In this document: piece after piece, positions 12,755 to 21,840 of the stretch
Layout of the letters: each line of letters opens with the position of its first letter
Numbering within the stretch: position 1 is the stretch's first letter
Source of the DNA: Tetracentron sinense
Taxonomy: Eukaryota > Streptophyta > Magnoliopsida > Trochodendrales > Trochodendraceae
Direction: 5' to 3'
DNA: 64,000 nt
Assembly (NCBI GenBank): GCA_015143295.1
Contig: CM026563.1
Span: 2,418,001 to 2,482,000 of the forward strand
Program-made: the position numbers and the translations under genes
The notes under the pieces: model-generated
Told to the model about the DNA's origin: nothing
Databases searched by the model: none
What the model saw: only the letters and a program-made list of their open reading frames with translations

Positions 12755-14281
12755 TCAAAGTGCTATAATATCACATTCAAGAGCTTTCCAGGAGTTTGAA
12801 GAGACACTCAAGAATCTTAAATTCCTATCGGTAAAACAGACGTGCGTAGCAGAAAAGCTTAAATTGGGAAGACGGTGCTCACATGCACTTATAATGCCAA
12901 CAAATAAAAATAATAAATTAGATCTCCATATCATTAAATGAAAAATTAAAAATAGCAAATTACAGCATCTGCAAAAGTAAAACCCCTTCTCTCTCCTCTT
13001 CCCTGCCCCCACCAACTCCCCCTTTTGTAACCCATACTGACAACCCAACCCAGCCTTGCTACCACACCACCGCCTAGTGCAGGTCCTTACGTAATCCAAC
13101 CACTCACCTCCATTACTACTAACAGAATTCGAATATCCCCAACTTGTCCCTTCACTTTCCTCTCCACTGCAAATCAAATTTGAATTTTCCCAACTTGTCC
13201 CCTCTCCCTCCTCTGTTTCTCCTCTGTCACATATTGAAACCTCCCTCACCATCTCCCAACCATCTGATTCCCACAACACCCCCTCTCTATGAGATGCTAA
13301 TCTCCTAATCTTCTCCTTACCAGAAATTAAAGAATCAGAATTTAAATTATTAGAATTACAATAAAAACTTAATTGTATTTCTTCATCCTCGCAAAATTCT
13401 GAACTAGTCCAATCGAGAACACATCGAGGAGATGACTCCGCTACCAAATTGGCCGACACGAAAGGGTGTTGTAGCAGTTGATCACAAGTCCACCGCTCGC
13501 TAGGCGCTCTCCTTAGGCATTTATCGAGGAAATCGCGACCCATTTCGGACAATTGAGCTGGGAATTCAGGCAATTCATTGGAGAAACCAATTCGAGACAT
13601 TGTCATAGCACCACAATTTTGCCAACCCGGCTTCCCAGTGACCATTTCAATAATTGTGCACCCCAATGACCATACATCAGACTCCGGCCCCTGTCGCTCC
13701 TGTCGAACAACCTCCGGCGCCATCCAAAGTGGGGTTCCTCGAGGCATAATCATCCTTTCTCCGTCGCCGGACACCTTCTTGGCGGACCCGAAATCAGCAA
13801 GCTTTGCAATACCAGGGGTAGACCCTACTAATATGTTCCTACCCTTAACGTCGCAGTGGACAACTCCCTTAGAGTGTATGTACCTTAATGCAGATAAGAT
13901 ACACCAAGTGTATGACCGTACAATCTCCTCCTCTACAGCAGCGCCTTTTCCACCCAATTGAGTTGCGAGGTCAGCAACGGTGCCACCAGGCATGTACTCC
14001 ATGTAGAGATTCCGGTACGAGGTCGCCGGAGACTCACGTGTCAGGTCGTCGCCGAGGTACTCAACCACATAAGGGGATGAAAGAGATTGGAGAATTTCAA
14101 TTTCGTTCTCTAGAGACTCGACGTGAGAAGAGAGTCCCAAAGTGGAATTAACGGACTTCACGGCAAAAATACGACCGTTGGCTTTGTTCACGGCGAGACT
14201 TACAGTGCCAAAAGAGCCTTTGCCTATGCAATTTCCTCTAACCCAGGGACATAAATTAGAGGCAACGTTCTTCTTTTCCAT
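12755..14281 (-). CDS. MAPKKK17/18-like protein kinase (MEKK subgroup), single exon
   Basis: Ser/Thr kinase at the top of a MAPK cascade; the Arabidopsis MAPKKK17/18 relatives act in ABA signalling. The first ATG is at 14281 (MEKKNVASNL); the frame is open upstream but has no earlier ATG. The product is 508 aa. Visible motifs: Gly loop GKGSFGTV (20-27), VAIK-type Lys 42 in AVKSV, catalytic HCDVKGRN (142-149, Asp144; HCD in place of HRD as in this plant subgroup), DFG at 163-165, GTPLWMAPE (182-190), DVWSLGC (202-208). The kinase domain ends near residue 275. The remaining 230 residues are acidic and Ser-rich, then basic, then hydrophobic (LLFLIFHLMIWRSNLLFLF), which is longer than the 340-400 aa usual for MAPKKK17/18. 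The last 70 residues look like open 3' sequence and may not be functional. No introns, as in this subgroup. Confidence 0.9.
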   Translation of the reverse strand: MEKKNVASNLCPWVRGNCIGKGSFGTVSLAVNKANGRIFAVKSVNSTLGLSSHVESLENEIEILQSLSSPYVVEYLGDDLTRESPATSYRNLYMEYMPGGTVADLATQLGGKGAAVEEEIVRSYTWCILSALRYIHSKGVVHCDVKGRNILVGSTPGIAKLADFGSAKKVSGDGERMIMPRGTPLWMAPEVVRQERQGPESDVWSLGCTIIEMVTGKPGWQNCGAMTMSRIGFSNELPEFPAQLSEMGRDFLDKCLRRAPSERWTCDQLLQHPFVSANLVAESSPRCVLDWTSSEFCEDEEIQLSFYCNSNNLNSDSLISGKEKIRRLASHREGVLWESDGWEMVREVSICDRGETEEGEGTSWENSNLICSGEESEGTSWGYSNSVSSNGGEWLDYVRTCTRRWCGSKAGLGCQYGLQKGELVGAGKRREKGFYFCRCCNLLFLIFHLMIWRSNLLFLFVGIISACEHRLPNLSFSATHVCFTDRNLRFLSVSSNSWKALECDIIAL

Positions 14282-14351
14282 TCTTGCACCGGAAGTACTT
14301 TTTTTAGAAGACAAGAAAGACTTTTGGGAGACTTGAAGGAGGCTGGCAAGG

Positions 14352-14621
14352 TATTTATATGTGTGGGAACTTATAGTTGTGAAGTTATGTCCGAAAAACT
14401 GTTTGTTTCGTCTTTCGTGACGTCAAGAAAGTTCTGGGGGCAGAAGTTGACATATATAATAAGAATATACGATTGGAGGGGTTTTATCCTGATCCAAGAT
14501 GAAAATACATGTCCACCGCTTAATTCAAGGATATCTGAATTTTACTGGCAAGGTTTTTTCTGGTAAAGCATGAGCTTTCTCTTTTTATTTGGGTGAGAAT
14601 TTTGCTTCCACTTTCACGTGG
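14352..14621 (-). promoter_or_regulatory. MAPKKK promoter: TATA box, TGACGTCA and G-box/ABRE
   Basis: On the minus strand a canonical TATAAATA lies at 14359-14352, 71 bp before the ATG, giving a leader of about 40 nt. Farther up are a perfect bZIP palindrome TGACGTCA (14418-14425) and a CACGTGG element (14615-14621). ACGT-core elements fit the ABA induction known for MAPKKK17/18 in Arabidopsis; activity here is inferred. Confidence 0.5.
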
Positions 14622-14817
14622 TTCTTAGACTTTGTTTGTTTGGAGGAAAAATGTAATCACAATTTTTTAATCATTTTATTTGCCTTAAATGTAAAGTTAA
14701 GTTAGAGAATTGTTTACGATAAAAACTTTATGTACGACAAAAAAATAATAATTTTTCTTTGAAAAATAAATTACCGTACCTATTTTCCCCCAAACTGACT
14801 CAACCTTAATGTAACAC

Positions 14818-15280
14818 AAGATTAGCTCTATCGGCTGCCCAAGTTGGGCGCTCGGGCATCCACAAAACCAGGGCCGACCCAAGCCATTTAGAGACCTAAA
14901 GCAAAAATTTTAAACTGAGACATTTAAAAAAAAAAAAATAAATTATGAAAAATAATTAACAATATATGGAGCCTTTTTAATATTCTAAATGTGTCTTTTA
15001 TTTATTTTTTAATATTCTAAATGAGGCCTTTTTAATATTATTTTTTTATTTTTTTTAATGGGGCCTAAATCAAAGGTTTTGATGGCTTAATGGATGACCT
15101 CGCCCTGCACAAAACATTGGACACCTGACAATAATTCAAGGGAGAATGCATTTCATTTTCTCTCTATGATTTTGATTTCTACCCACTTGATATCTTTACC
15201 CTTTAAAACGCCACATGCCCACTGGTTTGTGGATGCCTGAGCGCCAAGCTCGGGCATCAGCCAAGTTAATCTTTTGCCCT
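14818..15280. mobile_element. Old inverted-terminal element, no transposase
   Basis: gggcgctcgggcatccacaa near 14845-14865 faces its diverged reverse complement tttgtggatgcctgagcgcc near 15221-15240. The match runs roughly 55 bp, out to aagattagc / gttaatctt. Between them are AT-rich duplicated stretches (aatattctaaatg twice) and gaggcctttttaat text. Ends and target duplication are not resolved. Confidence 0.45.
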
Positions 15281-15337
15281 TAATGTAATAGCTGTGAATG
15301 ACATGACTAAAAATTGCAATTTTTGTGAGGAGATTAA

Positions 15338-16294
15338 TGTTGCTGTTTTTCTGTTTTTGCTGTGTAAAAGCAGCATAGTATGTTTTCAAAACAAGTTGTA
15401 AGTGTTTGTGTTTTGTTTGTGGGAACTCTTTAGTCCCACATCGGAAAAATAGAAAACTTTTAAAGGACTTATATATGTTTTCTCTCCTAGTGTGGTGTGT
15501 TAAAATGAGAAGGGCTTAGCCCTCGCGCATGTGGGGGCCCAAGGGGAGGTCCAAAGGTTTCTAATGGGAATTTGGCGAGTCAGGCCGAAAACCCTTCATG
15601 TGCGCGCGTTGCGGGTCGCGGCGGTGCGCAAATATCAAAGACACACACGCGCGGCCGGCCGAGCCGAGCCGGGTCGGGTCGGGCGTGTGAGTCCTTGGAT
15701 ATGATATATTTTTAATCTTATTTTATTTCTTCTTTTTATTTGTCTGTCTCTTGGGTTGCTCTCATTATTTCCTAGTTACCGTTTAAACTTTTAATTCGTT
15801 TTAAGAGAATTTATTCTCTTACGTTATAACTTGGAAGGTTTCCTTTAGCTTCTTTATTTTCTATAAAAAGAGATTTCGGGTTTTCTAAACAGACACAGAA
15901 AATCATCGCAGCATAGCTTTTCTTTAAGCACAGTATTTCTGGTTCCTAAAACTGTTCGATTTTTCCCTTCGAGATTTTTGGGAGTCGTCGAGTTCGTTGC
16001 AGACCAAAGGAAAGCTAGTGCTCCATTCCTTTGGGTAGAGATCGTTGAATCCGGGAGGTGACCGCAGTAGAACCTGAGAGCATCGTAGTTGTTGAGGACT
16101 ACCAGGGGCGTTTTTCACCTTAAGGACAGCGTGTTCAACACGTGCCTCGATCTATCCTTTTCGGCTAAGTTCTATCTCTTTTCTTATCACTATACAGAAT
16201 TTTATGCTACAGTTATTTTGGATTGAAATCGTCTGCTGCTTTACATTACTTCGATTCTAGTTATATTTGAATTGCATACAGAATTATTCCAACA
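15338..16294 (+). repeat. 5' LTR of copia element (957 bp)
   Basis: Begins TGTTGC and ends CCAACA. A TATAAAA box at 15862-15868 suggests transcription starts near 15890-15900. The GC-rich stretch at 15600-15690 has repeated gccgagccgg/gggtcgggtc units that vary in number between the LTRs. Confidence 0.95.
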
Positions 16295-16310
16295 ATCTTA
16301 AGGTGAAAAA
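16111..16310 (+). other. Self-complementary primer segment and atypical PBS
   Basis: The 14 nt at 16297-16310 (cttaaggtgaaaaa), starting two bases after the LTR end, are the exact reverse complement of 16111-16124 (tttttcaccttaag) in the LTR. The usual plant copia PBS (tggtatcagagc, matching initiator tRNA-Met) is absent. The same LTR segment is kept in the 3' LTR at 21652-21665. By the TATA position, the segment lies about 215 nt into the transcript. Annealing would place the 3' end of the LTR segment at the base next to the PBS, the correct polarity for minus-strand priming. Function is inferred. Confidence 0.6.
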
Positions 16311-16358
16311 ATTAGTCTTCTTTATTTCACTGGTAATTTTCTGTATACAATTTATAAT

Positions 16359-18041
16359 ATGTTGAACAATTCTGAGAAACCAGTACCATTCGATGGAAAC
16401 AATTTTAAAAGATGGCAACAGAAAATGCTGTTCTACTTAAACACTTTGAATGTTGCTCATGTGTTGACTGGATCTGGGACATACGACACAGAACTTGAAC
16501 CTGCTAGATCTTTACTTATAGAGAGATGGGAACATTCGGATTATATGTGTAGGAATTATATTTTAAATGGTTTAATTCCTTCAATATATGATGTTTACTG
16601 TAAGGTTAAAAATTCCAGAGAATTATGGGAGATGTTAGAGAAAAAGTATGTAACTGAGGATGCGGGAACGAAAAAATTTGTAGTTGGAAGGTATTTCGAC
16701 TATAAAATGGTGGATAATAAATCGGTAATTTCTCAGGTGCATGATTTACAAATAATTGTGCATGAAATCTTAGAAGAAGGCATGAATATTAGTGAAGGTT
16801 TTCAAGTTGCAGCTGTAATAGAGAAATTACCACCATCCTGGAAAGAGTTCAAGAACTCACTAAAATTTAAAAGAAAGGAGATGACCCTTGAAGATCTGAT
16901 TGTTCGACTCCGGATAGAGGAGAACAACAGAAACTTAGAAATGAAAGAAAAATATGCAGAAATAGATACCAAAGCCAATTTGGTTGAAAAGGTGACTGAT
17001 AAGATGACTGGAAAGAAATCTGAAAAAAGGTTTAAGCCGAAGACAGATTTCCGTAAGAAGAGAAATGAGAAAACAAATTTTCAGAAACCTACTTTCAAGA
17101 AACCTAATGGTGATTGTTATGTTTGTGGGAAGCCTGGGCATCATGCTAGGACCTGCAGACTTCGCAAGGCTGGTCATCAAGTCAAGAACCATCCCGGATC
17201 TGCTCAAGCTAATATGGCAGAAACTGAAAGCTTCTCAGCTGTTATTTCTGAAGTCAATCTGGTGAACAACATGAAAGACTGGTGGGTGGACACTGGGGCC
17301 ACCAAGCATATCTGTGGTGACAGAAATGCATTTTCTTCCTACAAGATAGTCGGAAAGGATGAACAACTTTTTATGGGTAATTCATCTACGTCTAAAATTG
17401 CTGGAAAAGGGACTGTGAATTTAAAATTCACATCTGGGAAAGTCCTTAATCTGAAAGATGTTCTTTATGTTCCAGATATTAGGAAGAACTTAGTTTCTGG
17501 GTCGATCTTGAGCAAGAAAGGGTTTAAATTGATTTTTGAGGCAGATAAGTTTGTATTGTCTAAGTCTAGGATTTTTGTTGGGAAGGGTTATGCTAGTGAG
17601 GGACTTTTTAAATTAAATGTAATTGCTGAAATTATGAATGAAACATCTACATCTTCTGCTTATATTGTTGACTCTATAAATATGTGGCATGATAGATTAG
17701 GACATGTACATATTAATTCTTTACGCAAATTGATGACTTTAGGATTAATACCTAAAACATCTTTAGATAAAGAACATAAATGCGAAATTTGTGTAGAGTC
17801 AAAATTTGCTAAGAAGCCGTTCAAATCTGTAGAGAGAAACACGGAACTGCTAGGTTTAATTCATAGTGATTTATGTGATTTAAAATCAACAGTAACAAGA
17901 GGAGGTAAAAAATACTTCCTAACTTTTATAGATGATTATAGTAGATTTTGTTCTATATTTCTACTTAAGAGCAAAGATGAAACTCTAGAAAAATTTAAAT
18001 CTTGGAAAACTGAAGTAGAAAACAAACTGGAAAAACAGTAA
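16359..18041 (+). pseudogene. Copia Gag-protease-integrase (N part), ends at frameshift
   Basis: The 560-codon frame begins at 16359, 65 bp after the LTR. Residues about 1-190 resemble the Gag UBN2/DUF4219 type ([16 protein letters not shown]). A CX2CX4HX4C zinc knuckle ([14 protein letters not shown]) lies near 253-266, and the aspartic protease motif DTGATKHIC starts at about 311. The GAG-pre-integrase HDRLGHV and the HHCC integrase zinc finger (CEIC) are near 450-490. The first catalytic Asp is in LIHSDLCD. The frame then stops at 18039-18041. The next domain continues in the +1-shifted frame, so a one-base change near 18037 separates the integrase core. Confidence 0.9.
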
Positions 18042-18853
18042 AAATTTTAAAATCTGATAGAGGAGGTGAATATGATTCACATCTTTTTTCTGATTTTTGT
18101 GAGAGTAATGGTATTATTCATCAAACCATTGCTCCTTATTCTCCTCAGTCTAACGGTATAGCTGAAAGGAAAAATAGGACTTTAAAAGAAATGATGAATG
18201 CAATGTTAATTAGTTCGGGTCTACCATCTAATTTATGGGGTGAAGCTATCCTAACTGCATGTTATATTTTAAATAAAATACCTCATAAAAATTCAGACAA
18301 AACCCCTTATGAATTATGGCACAATAGGCCTTCATCTTATAAATATCTTAAAGTGTGGGGGTGTTTAGCAAAAGTTGCTATTCCTACTCCAAAGAGAACC
18401 AGAATAGGTCCAAAGACAGTTGATTGTGTGTTTATAGGCTATTCTCATAATAGTAGTGCCTACAGATTTCTAGTAATCAAATCAGAAAATAATGAAATAG
18501 ATACAAACACAATTATTGAGTCTAGAGATGCTGAATTTTTTGAACAGTGTTTTCCTTTTAAGGACAACTCTAAAGGTAGAGATTCTGTCCTTCTGCCTAG
18601 TACCTCAAGTGAGGTTATACCTTTAGAACAAGCTTCTGAACCTTTTAGTCCTATTGTACCAGTTATTGAAGAACTAGAATATAGGAAAAGTAAACGTACT
18701 AGGAAGGAAACTAGTTTTGGGCCTGAGTTCATCTCTTATTTAATAGAAAATGATCCTAATTCTTTTAGAGAAGCTATGACTTCATCTGAAGCACCTTTTT
18801 GGAAAGAAGCCATTAATAGTGAAATTGAATCTAATTTGGCTAACAAAACTTAG
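18042..18853 (+). pseudogene. Copia integrase C part, ends at premature TAG
   Basis: After the frameshift the frame carries the second and third integrase catalytic residues (SDRGGEY and NGIAERKNRT), then a GKGY-like C-terminal region (KVWGCLAKV, VFIGYSHNS) and a linker to the polymerase. It stops at TAG 18851-18853, where the family has a Trp codon. The longest open stretch starts at an internal Met (18191). Confidence 0.88.
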
Positions 18854-19930
18854 GAGTTGGTAGATCTTCCTCCTGGGAGTAAATCCATAGGGTGTAAATG
18901 AATTTTTAAAAGAAAGCTTAGAACAGATGGTTCTATAGAAAAATATAAAGCCCGATTAGTTGCGAAGGGTTTTAAACAAAAAGAGGGTATAGATTTCTTT
19001 GATACATACTCACCTGTAACTAGGATTACTTCTATTCGTGTGCTAATTTCAATTGCATCGATGTTTAACCTTGAAATACATCAAATGGATGTGAAAACTG
19101 CATTCCTAAATGGTGAACTTGATGAAGAAATTTATATGGATCAACCCGAGGGATTTGTTATCCAAGGTTTAAAACATAAAGTTTGCAGATTGTTAAAGTC
19201 TTTATATGGACTTAAACAAGCGCCTAAACAGTGGCACGAAAAATTTGATAAAGTATTATTATCAAATGGATTTAAAATAAATGAAGCGGATAAATGCTTA
19301 TACATTAAATCCATAAATAATGATTGTGTAATTATTTGCTTATATGTTGATGACATGTTAATACTTGGAACAAGTAGAGAAATAATAATAAGTTCCAAGA
19401 ATTTCTTAAAAAAGAAATTTGAGATGAAAGATCTAGATAATGCAGATGTCATTCTTGGAATAAAAATTCTAAGGAATTCAGACGGGATAAGTTTATCCCA
19501 ATCTCATTACATTGAAAAGGTACTTAGAAAATTTAATCAATTTGATTGCAAACCTGTGAGAACACCTTTTGATCATAACTGTAAGTTAATGAAACATTCT
19601 GGAGAAGGAGTTTCTCAATTAGAATATTCTAGAGTAATCGGTAGTTTAATGTATATCATGAACTGTACCAGACCAGATATAGCTTATGCTATAGGAAGAC
19701 TCAGTAGATATACACATAGCCCAGGGCAAGATCACTGGGATGCTCTTATCAGGGTATTGAGATACCTGAAATATACTCTAAATTATGGTATAAGTTACTC
19801 TAAGTATCCCGCTGTATTAGAAGGGTACAGCGATGCAAACTGGATTTCGGATTCAAATGAATCTAAGTCCACGAGTGGATATGTATTCACTCTTGGAGGA
19901 GGTGCAGTGTCTTGGAAGTCTACTAAGTAG
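18854..19930 (+). pseudogene. Copia reverse transcriptase part with two stops
   Basis: The frame continues through ELVDLPPGSKSIGCK, a TGA at 18898-18900 (Trp expected), FKRKLRTDG, ARLVAKGF and YSPVTRITS. The longest open stretch runs 19040-19930 and holds MDVKTAFLNG, SLYGLKQAP, the catalytic LYVDDMLI and the RNase H start. It ends at TAG 19928-19930, where a Gln codon is expected. The three stops all fit C-to-T or G-to-A changes. Confidence 0.9.
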
Positions 19931-20326
19931 ACCTGCATAGCCCGATCCACGATGCAATCGGAATTTATAGCTTTAGATAAAGCTGGAGAAGAAGCAGAAT
20001 GGTTGAGAACACTATTGGTAGATATACCATTGTGGAATAAACCAATGCCTGCTATCTTGATACATTGTGATAGTCAAGCTGCAATAGCTAGGGCTAAAAA
20101 TGTATCCTATAATGGGAAATCCCGACATATTCGTCGAAGGCATAATTCCATAAAAGAATTACTAAATAATGAAATTATTGCACTTGATTTTGTGAGGTCA
20201 AAAGAAAATATTGCAGATCCGTTGACCAAAGGATTAGCTAGTGAGCTAATTTACAGTACATCGAGGGGGATGGGGCTAAAGCCTATTGAAATATCATCAC
20301 CTACAACGGTAACCCAACCTAAGTGA
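19931..20326 (+). pseudogene. Copia RNase H C-terminal part
   Basis: Continues as TCIARSTMQSEFIALD, then GEEAEWLR, HCDSQAAIARAKN and the SRHIRRRHNSIKELL block, closing with an IADPLTKGL tail. It is typical of the copia RNase H end. The remaining 530 bp to the 3' LTR are noncoding. Confidence 0.88.
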
Positions 20327-20859
20327 CTGGAGATCCCAAGATCTAGGTTCAATGGGAAAACAAGTTGTTGAGTGGTTTTGTGAGAGCACTAACTAGGAGG
20401 AAACTCCTCTCTCATCCCTATGGTGTAAAAGTGCTATCTGTAACGTAAAAGAGGATGAGTCTTGACTCTTAATGTCATCTATAGCTGATTATCAGTGGGG
20501 TGTATAGTTACAGAACATCCTTGATAGATGCACCTATATGAGTGTGGAAGTGGGGCTGCTTCCTATGAGAATTAGGCTGATTCTCTAGAGCGCTCATGAA
20601 TACCAGGATTTTGCACATGGCCGATAACGTGCACAACCGTTTGAACTCGATGACATTTTTTAAGTTGCGGTGCGTGTGATAAGTTGTTAATTCATTATAA
20701 CAAGAGATTGGTTCAAGACATAGTTCACCATTATCTTTATGAATTCGACATATCTACACTAAGTCAAGGTTCAAGTCCAAAAGACACCTTGGCCTATTCA
20801 CCATAACTTAGTTTTCGTAATGTCTTTTACTTCACTTAAAACTTGTTTTTGTGGGGGAT

Positions 20860-21835
20860 TGTTGCTGTTTTTCTGTTTTTACACAGCAAAAACAGCATAG
20901 TATGTTTTCAAAACAAGTTGTAAGTGTTTGTGTTTTGTTTGTGGGAACTCTTGTAGTCCCACATCGAAAAAATAGAAAACTTTTAAAGGACTTATATATG
21001 TTTTCTCTCCTAGTGTGGTGTGTTAAAATGAGAAGGGCTTAGCCCTCGCGCATGTGGGGGCCCAAGGGGAGGTCCAAAGGTTTCTAATGAGAATTTGGCG
21101 AGTCAGGCCGAAAACCCTTCATGTGCGCGCGTTGCGGGTCGCGGCGGTGTGCAAATATCAAAGACACACACACGCGTGGCCGGCCGAGCCGAGCCGGGTC
21201 GGGTCGGGTCGGGCGTGTGAGTCCTTGGATATGATATATTTTTAATCTTATTTTATTTCTTCTTTTTATTTGTCTGTCTCTTGGGTTGCTCTCATTATTT
21301 CCTAGTTACCGTTTTTTTACCGTTTAAACTTTTAATTCGTTTTAAGAGAATTTATTCTCTTACGTTATAACTTGGAAGGTTTCCTTTAGCTTCTTTATTT
21401 TCTATAAAAAGAGATTTCGGGTTTTCTAAACAGACACAGAAAATCATCACAGCATAGCTTTTCTCTAAGCACAGTATTTCTGGTTTCTAAAACTGTTCGA
21501 TTTTTCCCTTCGAGATTTTTGGGAGTCGTCGAGTTCGTTGCAGACCAAAGGAAAGCTAGTGCTCCATTCCTTTGGGTAGAGATCGTTGAATCCTGGAGGT
21601 GACCGCAGTAGAACCTGAGAGCATCGTAGTTGTTGAGGACTACCAGGGGCGTTTTTCACCTTAAGGACAGCCTGTTCAACACGTGCCTCGATCTATCCTT
21701 TTCGGCTAAGTTCTATCTCTTTTCTTATCACTATACAAAATTTTATGCTACAGTTATTTTGGATTGAAATCGTCTGCTGCTTTACATTGCTTCAATTCTA
21801 ATTATATTTGAATTGCATACAGAATTATTCCAACA
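20860..21835 (+). repeat. 3' LTR of copia element (976 bp)
   Basis: Pairs with 15338-16294. It carries one extra gggtc unit, an insertion around 21312-21320 (ttttttaccg duplicated) and a few point changes. A TATAAAA box is at 21403-21409. The small minus-strand frames at 15924-16118 and 21465-21659 are identical LTR shadows. Confidence 0.95.
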
Positions 21836-21840
21836 ATTAA

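Larger units (their letters stand above)
15338..21835 (+). mobile_element. Ty1/copia LTR retrotransposon, full length, inactivated
   Basis: A complete 6498-bp element. It has 5' LTR 15338-16294, internal region 16295-20859, 3' LTR 20860-21835 and a 5-bp target duplication ATTAA (15333-15337, 21836-21840). The order of domains is Gag, zinc knuckle, protease, integrase, reverse transcriptase, RNase H, which is the copia order (integrase before RT). LTRs start TGTTGC and end CCAACA. By eye they differ by about fifteen substitutions, several small indels and one micro-inversion, so insertion was fairly recent. The coding region is broken by a frameshift near 18037 and stops at 18851, 18898 and 19928. 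A polypurine tract GTGGGGGA (20851-20858) precedes the 3' LTR. A normal tRNA primer-binding site is absent (see separate entry). Confidence 0.95.

Noticed and set aside
14282..14314. Extending the MAPKKK frame to 14314
   Set aside because: The codon at 14314 is TTG, not ATG. The first ATG in frame is at 14281, a suitable distance from the TATAAATA box.
15924..16118. 64-codon minus-strand frame, repeated at 21465-21659
   Set aside because: It is the antisense of the copia LTRs, so the repetition reflects the LTR pair.
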